From NCBI GenBank assembly GCA_965250215.1, contig CBDFNN010000004.1, positions 1,116,001 through 1,180,000 on the forward strand: a stretch of DNA of 64,000 bases, written 5' to 3'. This stretch comes from CBDFNN01 sp965250215 (GTDB taxonomy: Bacteria; Bacteroidota; Rhodothermia; Rhodothermales; DATKEJ01). Below are positions 1 through 8,912 of this stretch, one piece after another. A model generated the notes under the pieces. It was not told the origin of the DNA and did not search any database. It saw nothing but the letters and a program-made list of their open reading frames with translations. Within the stretch, counting starts at the first letter, position 1, and the number at the start of each line of letters is the position of its first letter. The position numbers were made by a program, and so were the translations under genes.

Positions 1-393
1 ATCAAGACCTAGAGGAATTTCGCCTCCGAATTTCGTGACTAAGAAGAAATTCGCGGTAGTTACGTGATTCAGGGTTTCCAATACCGATCGAACCTCTTCC
101 TGTGGTCTCCATTGAGCCGTATCAGAAAGAGCTTCGCTGAGTTGATTTATTTTATCTGCCGATCCGTTGAATGACTCAAGAAAAGCGTCTTGGAAGTGAG
201 TGCGAGAGTTGGCAGATAGTAAAGATGCCTCTGCAGCATCCGCTCTTTCGATTGCTTCCGTTTGAAGTGTTCTCACAGAATCGATGCGTAGTTCCACAAT
301 TTGTTCAGGTGTTAACTCTACTAACTCGCCAGATCCACCACAGGCCGAGATGAGAACGACACAAAGAAGGCTGAGAAAAAAACTGTTCTTCAT
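1..393 (-). CDS. Putative lipoprotein, 3' end outside window
   Basis: I do not recognise this gene. The minus-strand frame is open from the ATG at 391-393 to the left edge of the window, giving 131 codons without a stop. It begins MKNSFFLSLLCVVLIS followed by ACGG, a signal peptide with a lipobox, so the mature protein should be a lipid-anchored envelope protein starting at Cys. The mature part is polar and helix-rich (many E, A, L and S) with no motif I can name. The missing 3' end prevents a family call. The next gene (593-1135, same strand) lies 199 bp upstream and also encodes a lipoprotein. Confidence 0.7.
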   Translation of the reverse strand, partial: MKNSFFLSLLCVVLISACGGSGELVELTPEQIVELRIDSVRTLQTEAIERADAAEASLLSANSRTHFQDAFLESFNGSADKINQLSEALSDTAQWRPQEEVRSVLETLNHVTTANFFLVTKFGGEIPLGLD

Positions 394-570
394 TATCAAG
401 TCTTGTTTGATATTCTGTTTCGGACTAGCAACGATAGCATCGGCTGAAGGCCTAATCTATTTCAGGGGCAAAACCCCTAGACTGAGTCTCGAAATGATCG
501 TTTTTAATACCACGCCCCTAGCTTTCCGTTTCGACTAAGGAAGTGTTGTGTCGGGAATGGACACTAAAAT

Positions 571-585
571 AGATTTGATAAATCT
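571..585 (-). terminator. Possible weak terminator after the HhH lipoprotein gene
   Basis: AGATTTGATAAATCT can form a 6-bp stem with a 3-nt loop. On the minus strand it lies just past the stop codon at 593 and is followed by ATTTTAG. The stem is AT-rich and the U-tract is short, so this is only a weak candidate. Confidence 0.3.
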
Positions 586-592
586 GAATGTC

Positions 593-1135
593 CTAGAGAG
601 TTAGAAAATAAGAGATTTGATCAGATTTGAGATTTGGAGCCAACTCAGTGATTTTGCTGAGAAAATTGGCATTGGAATCGAAAGGTCGTGCTGCAATAAT
701 TGACGCGGCGATCGCTTGGTCAATGCCCGGGATTTGCATCACTGTTTCGGCATCGCTTTCATTCCGGTTAATTGGGACATAGATGTATTCTTCGTATCCC
801 TCGATTACTTCAGCGTCCACGTACTTGCCCATTTCTTTGCGAAATTGGCCGATACTAGAATAAGGACGATACTCGTCAAATTCGTGCTGCATTTTGTTGT
901 TCATGCCAGGAATGACAGCAAAGTCCTCTCTGCTTCCCGTGTTCAAATTGATCTTTATTGCAAGAGAGTCGGCTTGATATTCGTTTGCATGCTCTGCCCC
1001 ATCTGTATCCTGCATGCTGGACTCTTGGAGATTTTCTGAATCTGCGTCATGTCCCCCATCTGATGCATAACTGGCATTATCTCCGCATGAGAAATTTAGT
1101 GAGAAAAGAAGTGGAAGAATGGAGAGTAGTTTCAT
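593..1135 (-). CDS. Lipoprotein with ComEA-like helix-hairpin-helix motifs
   Basis: The start is placed at the ATG at 1133-1135 because the protein then begins MKLLSILPLLFSLNFSC, a lipoprotein signal peptide. An open frame extends 36 codons further upstream but without a signal. The product has 180 residues. After an acidic, Ser/Asp-rich linker come two helix-hairpin-helix-like segments, one around INLNTGSREDFAVIPGM and one around AETVMQIPGIDQAIA. These resemble the N-A-x-x-x-x-L-x-x-x-P-G-I pattern of ComEA/PF12836. In ComEA that fold binds DNA nonspecifically during uptake, but many envelope proteins carry it with unknown roles, so a DNA-uptake function is only an inference. It is divergent from the barrel gene at 1351. 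Confidence 0.75.
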   Translation of the reverse strand: MKLLSILPLLFSLNFSCGDNASYASDGGHDADSENLQESSMQDTDGAEHANEYQADSLAIKINLNTGSREDFAVIPGMNNKMQHEFDEYRPYSSIGQFRKEMGKYVDAEVIEGYEEYIYVPINRNESDAETVMQIPGIDQAIAASIIAARPFDSNANFLSKITELAPNLKSDQISYFLTL

Positions 1136-1350
1136 TATTGCTTTGTTTTGATAAAGGTATGAACTCGATGATGGATATCCGAAGCAACATTCTAGGTCTT
1201 CAGCTTGACGATAGTAAGGTTGTCGCGAGAAAGTGTCTCTCAAAGACTCTGAATGATTGTATCAAATCAAGTGGCGGATTAATGTGGTCCGAAGTCTATA
1301 CCTTTGACGCATCAGTTGTTGTATCTATTCCCAGCACATATTTCAGACGC

Positions 1351-2061
1351 ATGAAAAAAATAATTCTCCTGATCCTAGCCACAACATTTGTTGGTCAGAG
1401 TGAACCCGTCCAAGCTCAATTTGGAATTAGAGGAGGCATTAACCTCACCGATTTCTTTACAGACGGAGAGGAAGACACAGAGGCGAGACAGGGACTAAAT
1501 ATTGGTGTCGCCTTTACTTTGATAAAACTGGGTCCGATCCATGTGATCGCTGAGGGCTATTATTCTGAGAAAGGCTCCGGCCAAGATATTCAAGGTTTCA
1601 ATCCACAAAATCTCTTGGGCTTGAATAATCCGGAAGAGCTAGAGCTACTGCTTGAGAATGGTGGGACACTCGAATACGGCTTGGACTATGTAGAGCTTCC
1701 TATCCTTGCCAGAATAAATCTGCCCACAAAGGGCATGCTGAGGCCCTACATAAATGGAGGACCATCTTTCGCCTGGCAGATCGATTGCGGATTTAAGGCA
1801 AACGCCGTTTCGCAAAGTACACAGTTCGATTGCAGTCAGTTAGAGCGGGACAACATTGAGGAGACGCTCCGAGACTACGAAGTAGGAATGGTGCTTGGTG
1901 GCGGAGTCGACCTTGCTTTGGGAATGTTAGGAGGCACAAGTGGTTTGAACTTGGATATTCGCTATAACCGTGGTTTGAGCCGACTTGCAAAACTCGATGG
2001 AGGGGTAGAGGTAACTAATACAGCATGGACCGCCATGTTGGGATATTTCGTCGGCTTGTAG
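1351..2061 (+). CDS. Outer-membrane beta-barrel protein, PorT-like family
   Basis: The product has 236 residues. The start is the ATG at 1351, giving MKKIILLILATTFVGQSEPVQAQ as a Sec signal peptide; the open frame upstream lacks a signal. The mature protein opens FGIRGGINLTDFF, the usual beginning of small Bacteroidota outer-membrane barrels (outer membrane protein beta-barrel / PorT-like). It alternates hydrophobic and polar residues and ends in an aromatic-glycine-hydrophobic strand (MLGYFVGL). A loop near residues 145-160 carries two cysteines about 16 residues apart that could pair. The stop codon lies directly against the 8-bp tandem array. The specific function is unknown; the fold call is from pattern only. 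Confidence 0.75.
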   Translation: MKKIILLILATTFVGQSEPVQAQFGIRGGINLTDFFTDGEEDTEARQGLNIGVAFTLIKLGPIHVIAEGYYSEKGSGQDIQGFNPQNLLGLNNPEELELLLENGGTLEYGLDYVELPILARINLPTKGMLRPYINGGPSFAWQIDCGFKANAVSQSTQFDCSQLERDNIEETLRDYEVGMVLGGGVDLALGMLGGTSGLNLDIRYNRGLSRLAKLDGGVEVTNTAWTAMLGYFVGL

Positions 2062-2219
2062 TCTGATTGTCTGATTGTCTGATTGTCTGATTGTCTGATT
2101 GTCTGATTGTCTGATTGTCTGATTGTCTGATTGTCTGATTGTCTGATTGTCTGATTGTCTGATTGTCTGATTGTCTGATTGTCTGATTGTCTGATTGTCT
2201 GATTGTCTGATTGTCTGAT
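2061..2219 (+). repeat. Tandem array of an 8-bp unit, about 20 copies
   Basis: GTCTGATT is repeated without variation from the last base of the upstream stop codon (TAG, 2059-2061) to 2219, 159 bp or about 19.9 copies. The plus strand hits TGA in the repeat; the minus strand has no stop in any frame (an NQTIRQSD octad), so it makes long spurious ORFs. The array separates the barrel gene from tonB by non-coding DNA and starts exactly where coding sequence ends. Confidence 0.97.
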
Positions 2220-2309
2220 GAATTGGGCGTATAATTTAGCACCGAGGTGACTAAAGACCCATTCGTTCGTGAGATCGTTTGAGATATAAGGACCAAGCTT
2301 CGATTCATA

Positions 2310-2370
2310 GAACCAAGGACCAAAGACCAAGTACCAATAACCGATACGAAGTCCAATGACTAACGACCAT
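2310..2370. repeat. Degenerate ACCAAG/GACCAA word array
   Basis: Between the 8-bp array and the tonB start is a run of imperfect 6-8-nt words (ACCAAGG, ACCAAAG, ACCAAGT, ACCAATA, ACCGATA, and so on) ending at the ATG of tonB. With the preceding array it fills most of the 310-bp gap between the two genes. The rest (2220-2309) shows no gene. Confidence 0.7.
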
Positions 2371-2371
2371 A

Positions 2372-3127
2372 ATGAGTCTATCCAAGAACGATTCAATCGG
2401 CATTGTAACAAGTGTGGCTCTGCACGCCATTCTCTTTCTTGCATTCATGTTGATTACTACAACAAATGAACCTGTCGCTGCGGGTTTTGTCGCCGTGGAT
2501 CTAGGTGACTATTTGGACGGAAGAAATGTCGCCCAGGCTGTTGAAAAAATTGAACAGCAAAATCAGGAAGTCGTAGAGAAAGAAATTGAAGAACCCGAGC
2601 CTGAGCAGATTCAAAAAGCCTCGGACGAGAGCAAGGAAGTGGATCTGCCTGATCAAGAGATTCCTCAAATAGACGATGAGGTCATAGAGACGCCGGATAC
2701 GGAAGTTATCTCACCGGAAGAAGTAGATCCTGGAGAAGACATCAAACAGATAGAGGAAGTTGAAGACAAACCTGACGATGCCCAAGGGGGAGATCCTGAC
2801 GGCAAATCGGGAGAACAATCAGGAGATCAGGGAGATGGAAGCGACGCTGTTAAGTCTGCTCCATTCATTCTTGAAGGACTGGATCGGAATCTTCTCAAAT
2901 CGCCGCTCCCAATTTATAGCGAGAAGGTCAATGCTGTTATTCAAATGAGAATTACGGTTGATCCGAAAGGTCGAGTTATTCGTACCGTTCCTGTAAGAAA
3001 AGGAAATGCTGGGCTTGATAGATCAGTAATGCAAGCTCTCCGAAAGTGGAGATTCAATCCCTTAGCTCCCAATGTCCCGCAAGAGTCCCAGACGGGAGTT
3101 GTCAAGTTTACTTTCCTACTGCGCTAG
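2372..3127 (+). CDS. TonB-family energy transducer
   Basis: The product has 251 residues. Residues about 11-30 form one N-terminal membrane anchor (IVTSVALHAILFLAFMLI). Next is a long, very acidic linker (about residues 55-155, rich in Glu, Asp and Pro). The C-terminal TonB domain (about 165-251) has the typical elements: VIQMRITVDPKGRVIRT, a VMQALRKWRFNP segment and a final VKFTF strand. TonB links proton-motive force, through ExbB/ExbD, to outer-membrane receptors such as the two in this window. The linker is acidic and Gly/Ser-rich where classical TonB has Pro-Lys repeats. No exbB or exbD is visible nearby. Confidence 0.9.
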   Translation: MSLSKNDSIGIVTSVALHAILFLAFMLITTTNEPVAAGFVAVDLGDYLDGRNVAQAVEKIEQQNQEVVEKEIEEPEPEQIQKASDESKEVDLPDQEIPQIDDEVIETPDTEVISPEEVDPGEDIKQIEEVEDKPDDAQGGDPDGKSGEQSGDQGDGSDAVKSAPFILEGLDRNLLKSPLPIYSEKVNAVIQMRITVDPKGRVIRTVPVRKGNAGLDRSVMQALRKWRFNPLAPNVPQESQTGVVKFTFLLR

Positions 3128-3262
3128 GTTCTCTTTCGCGAATTCTGTCGCCTTACTCTATACACTGCCCAGAGTTGAAGTAAATTCGTTTTGGCGACGA
3201 TCGAATTGTCATTATCATGAGGACAGCAACCGTATCTGATTCGAGTTATCCGATAGCCACAC

Positions 3263-3847
3263 ATGTCCGAGATGAACACATCTAAAGAGGAGATAACTGT
3301 CCTTTTGCGTCAGATGAATACTGACAAGAGTGTTGTTGTCCAAGAGCTAATGCCATTGCTCTACGATGAATTGCGAGAATTGGCTCGTTCAAAACTACGA
3401 CACCAGAGAGAGAACCATACTTTAAATACAACAGCCCTCGTTCATGAGGCTTATATCAGTCTTGTAAATCAGAAGGAAAGTACTTGGGAAAACCGTATTC
3501 ATTTCTTGGCTTCCGCTGCTAAAACCATGCGGTTCATCCTGCTCAAATACGCTGAGAAAAGATCAGCATTGAAGAGAGGGGGTGGAAGAGCGAATGTAGC
3601 CTTTGACGAAGAACATTCCATTTTATGTGATGAATTGGCGGAAGAAATTCAAGACCTAGATGAAACCTTGAAAAGGCTTGCAATTTTTGACGAACGTGGA
3701 GCCCAAGTTGTTGAGTATCGATACTTCGGTGGATTGAAAGAACAGGAAATCGCCGATGTGATGGGTATTTCTGTTCGAACAGTTCGAAGATCTTGGTTCC
3801 TTGCTAAAAACTGGATTCGTAAGGAAATTGTAGGTGACAATATTTAA
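3263..3847 (+). CDS. ECF RNA polymerase sigma factor (TIGR02999-like)
   Basis: The product has 194 residues and belongs to the ECF subgroup usually annotated as TIGR02999/PF07638. Region 2 is seen in PLLYDELRELARSKLR and in TALVHEAYISLV. Region 4 is the helix-turn-helix in KEQEIADVMGISVRTVRRSW. An ATG three codons in (3272) is an alternative start. The next gene on the same strand, 119 bp away, is a Ser/Thr kinase with TPRs. Sigma factors of this subgroup are commonly next to such kinases, and the pair is expected to act as a signalling unit, with the kinase possibly controlling the sigma factor or its targets. There is no classical anti-sigma gene here. Confidence 0.92.
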   Translation: MSEMNTSKEEITVLLRQMNTDKSVVVQELMPLLYDELRELARSKLRHQRENHTLNTTALVHEAYISLVNQKESTWENRIHFLASAAKTMRFILLKYAEKRSALKRGGGRANVAFDEEHSILCDELAEEIQDLDETLKRLAIFDERGAQVVEYRYFGGLKEQEIADVMGISVRTVRRSWFLAKNWIRKEIVGDNI

Positions 3848-3966
3848 TGGACCAGTTAGTCCAACTTGGAGCAGGTAGATATGCTCGAAATATCTGAGCC
3901 TTTGACCTCTTTTGACAGAGCAATCGTAGTTACCTCTAACAGCTTCTTTCAAGAACCACTCTACTT

Positions 3967-6759
3967 GTGACTCCAGAATTCTGGCAACAAATCGGCGATA
4001 TTATTGAGCAGGCACTTGGCGTTCAAGAAAATGAACGGGAGGCATTTATTATACGGGCCTGTCACGGAGATGATGAACTCGAATCAGAGGTTCGAGATCT
4101 GTTAAAAGTTGCGTCTACTGATCCTGACTATCTCGAGGATACATCCTTTCCCCGACCCGAGTTACCTGCAGGGGAAGAGCTGCCGGATGAAACCAATATC
4201 GGACCCTATAAAATAATTCGGCCCTTGGGCCAGGGTGGAATGGGACAAGTCTTCTTGGCACAAAAAGAAGACGCTTCGATTGGTACCCCTCTTGCTCTGA
4301 AGCTCGTGAAGGCAGGGCTTGATAGTGACGCCATACTTCATCGATTTGAGATGGAGCAACAGATATTGGCTCAACTGATTCATCCAAATATTGCGCGCCT
4401 GATGGATGCCGGCAAGACGGCTTCTGGTCGACCATATTTTGTGATGGAATATGTTGATGGAATTCCTATTACGGATTACTGCGATCAACGCCAGTTAGGC
4501 ATTGATGAGCGTCTAGCCCTTTTTTATCAGGTTTGCAACGCTGTTCAATTCGCACATCAGCATCTTGTAGTCCATCGAGATCTGAAACCAAGTAACCTAC
4601 TGGTTAGGAGTGGCAGCAACGATAAACCAGAGGTGATGCTACTTGACTTCGGGATTGCAAAAGCTCTTAGTCCATGGCAACCTGGCGTTACAGCGATTCA
4701 AACTCGGACAAATTTCAGAATATTGACTCCTGCTTATGCGAGTCCGGAGCAGGTCCGCGGTGAGAATATCACTACTGCAAGTGACATCTATAGTTTGGGG
4801 ATCTTGCTCTACGAACTTCTAACTGGGAAACGTCCTTACTCATTAGGTGGCAAGATCGAAGCGGAGGTGATTCGGATCATCAGTGAAAGTGAACCAACAA
4901 AGCCGTCAACGGCAGTTTTCACGAAGGGTGAGAAGATCGAAGAAAATGGACAGACGGTGATCTTGAATCCCGAGTCGCTTAGCCTGGCTCGCTCAAGCTC
5001 GGAGCAGGGTCTGCACAAGCGTCTCAAGGGTGAACTGGACAACATCGTCCTAATGTCTCTTAGAAAAGAACCTGAGAGACGATACCGAAGTGCGGCTGAT
5101 CTGGGAGCCGACATCGATCGACATTTGAAAGGCCTGCCCGTTAATGCGCAGCCGGATACTTTTTCTTATCGCGTCAAAAAATTTACTGCACGAAATAGAT
5201 GGCAAAGTTTCGCTGTAGCCTCCTTTTTAGTACTGCTCTTTGGGGCCAGTGGAGCCCTTTTTCTTCAAAACCAAGATATAAAGAAGGCGAGAGCCTTTAG
5301 TGATGCAGAAGCAGAGAAGTCGGAAAAAGTGCTTCAAGCTATGACGGACCTTTTTCTCACAGCTGATGGCGGAACCGTCCCTGGAGGAGATACCCTCAGA
5401 GTTCGAGACTTTTTGCTTGCAGCCGAACCAAGAATGATCGGCGCTTTGGAAGATGATCCAGAGGTCAAATCCCGAATCAGGGAAATATTTGGTCACACCT
5501 ATGCCTCTCAGGGAGATATTGAAAGAGCTCTTGACAGATTCAGAAAGGCTCTGAATATCAATATTGAGCTGAATGGGAAGGATGATCTCCGATCAATATC
5601 GTTGTTGGGATCTGTTGCCGGATCCTTAGGTGCTCTTGCTAAACCCGATTCAGCCTTGGTCTTGTATGAAGAGACCGCCGAGCGATATCGAAATCATCCA
5701 GAAGACACACGCCGTAAATTGTCTGGCACATTACGCGCAGCATTCGGGCATATCCCTAGTAATGAGCGAGAGCGTAAGTATAAAATGTTGGAGGAGGCTC
5801 ACGAGCTTATCAAGTCTCTAGATGATGTTGAAGCGGTGGAGCGAGCAAGTATTGCGAACCAACTGGGAGTTTTTCACTTCAATTATGGTGATTTCTCTAG
5901 GTCTCTCCCGTTTTTCGAGGAGTCTCTTAGAAATTTGGAATCTCAATACAAGCCATCTGACTATAGAATATTAGTTACTAAAGGAAACTTAGCGAGTCTA
6001 TATGAAAAATTGGATCGATTGGATGATGCAGAACAGCATCATGCAGAAGTCCTTGAGCAGCGCCTAAAAAGTTATGCAATTAATCCGGAAGGCCACTACA
6101 AGGGAGTTCGATTTACTTTGGCTCAGCTGGGTCGTGTCTATTTTTCAAAAGGGGAGTCAGAAAAAGCCATCGAGTATTTTGAACGAGCTAATCAAGTAAG
6201 TCTCGATGCGAATGATACCGCGGCTTCTACGAGATTCACTCCTCATATTCTCAAGGTCTTAGTTGCAGAAATGAGATTTGACGAAGCTGAGCCGATTTTT
6301 AGAAAACTGTCCGAAAACTATCGAGATTCGGATCAATTCGGAACCTTTGAATGGTGCTATAACAAATTCCTAAGGGCTGATATGAGAAGAAAACAGGGTC
6401 GCTTACAAGAGGCTCTCGAGCTATCTGATGAAGCTATCAATACCATGATCTCATTGGACATCAGAAAGAACGGCTTAGCACAGATGAGAGTTGTAAGGGC
6501 TAAAATTTTAATAGAAATGGACCGACTTGATGAGGCTATACAAGATCTAGATCAGGCGCTCCAGCACCTACTCTCAAGGAAAGAACCAGATAATCGGGCT
6601 CTTGCCTATACTGAATTCTGGTATGGTGAAGCCTTGAGGCAAAGTGGTCAGCTAGATGAAGCTTCCGACTACTTTAAAAAATCTATCCCCCGTGTGAAGG
6701 ACTTACCCTATCTCTCTAGGCCTGAGAAAGACATCCTCAAAAGAGAGCTCGGGAAATAG
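3967..6759 (+). CDS. Transmembrane Ser/Thr protein kinase with C-terminal TPRs
   Basis: The product has 930 residues with a GTG start (gtgactccagaa). The kinase domain spans about 79-395, with the glycine loop LGQGGMGQVF (87-96), Lys112 in ALKLV, the catalytic HRDLKPSN (203-210), DFG (227-229) and an activation-segment SPEQ. A single transmembrane helix lies near 414-436. The rest is tetratricopeptide-repeat-like: pairs of helices with A-x-x-x-F-x-x-A patterns such as ERALDRFRKALNI and EKAIEYFERANQV. The N-terminal 75 residues resemble the short leader found in PknB-type kinases coupled to ECF sigma factors. Kinase inside and TPRs outside the membrane is the usual prediction, but topology is inferred. 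Confidence 0.95.
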   Translation: MTPEFWQQIGDIIEQALGVQENEREAFIIRACHGDDELESEVRDLLKVASTDPDYLEDTSFPRPELPAGEELPDETNIGPYKIIRPLGQGGMGQVFLAQKEDASIGTPLALKLVKAGLDSDAILHRFEMEQQILAQLIHPNIARLMDAGKTASGRPYFVMEYVDGIPITDYCDQRQLGIDERLALFYQVCNAVQFAHQHLVVHRDLKPSNLLVRSGSNDKPEVMLLDFGIAKALSPWQPGVTAIQTRTNFRILTPAYASPEQVRGENITTASDIYSLGILLYELLTGKRPYSLGGKIEAEVIRIISESEPTKPSTAVFTKGEKIEENGQTVILNPESLSLARSSSEQGLHKRLKGELDNIVLMSLRKEPERRYRSAADLGADIDRHLKGLPVNAQPDTFSYRVKKFTARNRWQSFAVASFLVLLFGASGALFLQNQDIKKARAFSDAEAEKSEKVLQAMTDLFLTADGGTVPGGDTLRVRDFLLAAEPRMIGALEDDPEVKSRIREIFGHTYASQGDIERALDRFRKALNINIELNGKDDLRSISLLGSVAGSLGALAKPDSALVLYEETAERYRNHPEDTRRKLSGTLRAAFGHIPSNERERKYKMLEEAHELIKSLDDVEAVERASIANQLGVFHFNYGDFSRSLPFFEESLRNLESQYKPSDYRILVTKGNLASLYEKLDRLDDAEQHHAEVLEQRLKSYAINPEGHYKGVRFTLAQLGRVYFSKGESEKAIEYFERANQVSLDANDTAASTRFTPHILKVLVAEMRFDEAEPIFRKLSENYRDSDQFGTFEWCYNKFLRADMRRKQGRLQEALELSDEAINTMISLDIRKNGLAQMRVVRAKILIEMDRLDEAIQDLDQALQHLLSRKEPDNRALAYTEFWYGEALRQSGQLDEASDYFKKSIPRVKDLPYLSRPEKDILKRELGK

Positions 6760-6777
6760 ATCCTGTTAAAACAAAAA

Positions 6778-6832
6778 AGGCCGACAAGCATTGCTCGTCG
6801 GCCTAAAAACAGATTGGCTATTATCAGCCAAT
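6778..6832 (-). terminator. Terminator of the LVIVD gene, with a second hairpin
   Basis: AGGCCGAC (6778-6785) pairs with GTCGGCCT (6797-6804). Read on the minus strand the hairpin is followed by TTTTTTGTTTT, a strong intrinsic terminator for the convergent LVIVD gene. A second hairpin, ATTGGCT/AGCCAAT (6813-6832), lies between that gene and the terminator. On the plus strand the hairpin lacks a U-tract, so it is a poorer stop for the kinase transcript. Confidence 0.85.
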
Positions 6833-6848
6833 ACCGTCAGATCATTCT

Positions 6849-8855
6849 CTACAATGTTGCAGCGAGATCTTTGATTGCTTTGGTAAGCATTTTGGCTTTC
6901 GGATGTGTCAATCCTCCAATGCTAGCAGCGATCTTGCCTAACATTTCCTTCTTAACTCCGGCTGGAGCCGTCTTGGCGTCACTTAGCCCTTTTCTCAATG
7001 CTGCCACTCGATCACCAGGAAGGTTTTTTCCTCTTTCTAGTTGATCAACATAAGCTTGAGTCAACTCGAATGATGCTGGCCAGCTGTATGTCGGCTGTCC
7101 TTGAGCGTTGAGGTAGTCCAGCTTTACGGTGTTTGCAGCAGCGATCTCGTTAGCAGAAAGATGCTCACTTGGTTTCAATTCAAAGATATCGAGTCCTCGA
7201 GCAATCTCTGAGTTAACAAGAAGACCGTTGTACCAATAGACGGACCAAGATCCACCCATTTGCATCTCATCTGCATCTATCGGTCCTCTGTCATGGTAGG
7301 CGATCTCAAATGGATTCATCGCGTCCGTCCAATCAAAAATTGAGATGCCACCTTGATACCATGACTGAACCATTATATCTCTTCCCGGAATAGGAATTAA
7401 AGATCCATTATGTGCCACGCAATTTTCCGCAGAAGTTTGAGCGGCTGCCAATTTGTAGTAGGTTTTGAAATCCATCTTTCCATTTTTCAAAGTAAAGATG
7501 GCGTTAGCGCCCCACTCTTTGGGATCATCAAAACGACATTTAGGACCGCCTCCGCCGCCCCACTCGTCTGTGAATAGTATTTTCGATCCGTCGTTGTTGA
7601 AAGTCGCGGAGTGCCAGTAGGAGAAGTTGGAGTCAGCCACAGCATCGATCCGAACAGGATTTTCAGGATCTTTGATGTCCAATAGCAGACCGTATCCTTC
7701 ACATGCACCTCCAGCAAGACCGAGGTCTGGATAGAGAGTAATATCATGACATTGTGTTGGTCCTCTCTTGGGGCCATCGTCCTCTTCGCCTGCGCCAAAA
7801 CGCGCATTGATTATATCTTGAACATTTTCTCGAAGGTTGGTGCTATCCGCAGCTGTTGGAGCTCCTTCTCCACCTCTTTCTTCTACGATCTTCGAAAGCA
7901 GTTGATTGACAAATCCACCCGGGATTACTCTTTCTTGACCAAAGAGGGTTGCTGTGTAGGCACCCGCTGCTTTAGCTTCTGCGAGTTCTCTGATATCAGA
8001 CGGAGCCATGCCGTGCTGTGCTGGCTCTGCAAGATCCTCAAAGATCCTAGGTGAGCTAACGATTGCAGCCGCTTGAGGATTGTCAAGAGGAACCTTGATA
8101 ATCTCTATTCTAAAAAGAGCGGAATTTGGATCTTCCGATGGAGAGGCACTGACACAACCGGGAAGTTCTTCTTCTGGTCGAACTCCTGCAGAGCCAGAAA
8201 CGTAGACATAAACGTTCAGATCGTCATTCGGGTCTTTCAAGACAGAGTGTGTGTGTGACCCACGGCATGTTTGCACGTTGGCGACATATTCAGGATTCTT
8301 GATATCGGAAATATCGAAGATTCTGATTCCACGTAGTCTTTCATCACTTACTTGCTCCTGGATTCTTTCAGAAGAGCAGTCGAGTCGGCCACCGTAGCCT
8401 TCTCCTGATACAAACATTAAGTCTCCGTAAACGGAAACGTCACTTTGCGATGCAGGACAGACGTACTCCATTGCCAATGTCACAGACTTCGGATTGGAAA
8501 TATCCCATACCTGAACTCCATTGTAATTCCCTTGGAAGGCGTAGTTGCCTTGGAAAGCTAAGTCAGAATTGGTCACTCCAACAAAAGCTTCTCCTGGCCT
8601 AGTGGTCGACAGTAGTTCAAGATTCGAGATGGCCTCACCGGCATCAAACAAGCCGGCAGAAAGACCTTCTCTCGGGTCTTTTTCGTCCATATTGTCATCG
8701 TTACCTGTCGCTGGCATTTCTGTGGTCGTTTCTGCGGCTGGCATCGAGGCCTTTTTGGAGGCGCATGAAGAGACAAACAACATTCCAGCGACAAGCGCCA
8801 AGGAAAGTAAATTAATCCCCGTGCGACCTAGTCGTATGGTTTTTTGGGTATTCAT
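6849..8855 (-). CDS. LVIVD-repeat surface lipoprotein
   Basis: The product has 668 residues. The N-terminus is a lipoprotein signal ending in VSSCASKK. The body has LVIVD-type beta-propeller blades, each with an x-V-x-D-I-S-x-P pattern: VQVWDISNPKSV, IRIFDISDIKNPEY, LLLDIKDPENPV and ISIFDWTDAMNPFE. His/Asp/Glu-rich loops (for example SHTHSV and QCHDITLYPD) are conserved in this family, whose function is unknown; binding to a surface partner or metal is a guess. It lies 57 bp downstream of the DUF305 gene on the same strand, so the two are probably one transcript. A terminator follows. Confidence 0.85.
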   Translation of the reverse strand: MNTQKTIRLGRTGINLLSLALVAGMLFVSSCASKKASMPAAETTTEMPATGNDDNMDEKDPREGLSAGLFDAGEAISNLELLSTTRPGEAFVGVTNSDLAFQGNYAFQGNYNGVQVWDISNPKSVTLAMEYVCPASQSDVSVYGDLMFVSGEGYGGRLDCSSERIQEQVSDERLRGIRIFDISDIKNPEYVANVQTCRGSHTHSVLKDPNDDLNVYVYVSGSAGVRPEEELPGCVSASPSEDPNSALFRIEIIKVPLDNPQAAAIVSSPRIFEDLAEPAQHGMAPSDIRELAEAKAAGAYTATLFGQERVIPGGFVNQLLSKIVEERGGEGAPTAADSTNLRENVQDIINARFGAGEEDDGPKRGPTQCHDITLYPDLGLAGGACEGYGLLLDIKDPENPVRIDAVADSNFSYWHSATFNNDGSKILFTDEWGGGGGPKCRFDDPKEWGANAIFTLKNGKMDFKTYYKLAAAQTSAENCVAHNGSLIPIPGRDIMVQSWYQGGISIFDWTDAMNPFEIAYHDRGPIDADEMQMGGSWSVYWYNGLLVNSEIARGLDIFELKPSEHLSANEIAAANTVKLDYLNAQGQPTYSWPASFELTQAYVDQLERGKNLPGDRVAALRKGLSDAKTAPAGVKKEMLGKIAASIGGLTHPKAKMLTKAIKDLAATL

Positions 8856-8912
8856 ATTTTAGTAGTGATTGTGAGAAGGATATCGTAAGTGTCCGATGTC
8901 CAGGTTGAGATT

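Noticed and set aside
464..478. Hairpin AGGGG-CAAAA-CCCCT as terminator
   Set aside because: Only 5 bp of stem and no T-run on either strand; it lies in the upstream region of the minus-strand lipoprotein at 393.
2061..2219. CRISPR array
   Set aside because: Units are 8 bp with no spacers, and there are no cas genes.
1962..2444. Two long minus-strand frames made of an NQTIRQSD-type octad
   Set aside because: They arise because the 8-bp repeat has no stop on that strand. There is no RBS or plausible protein beyond the repeat, and they overlap the barrel and tonB genes.
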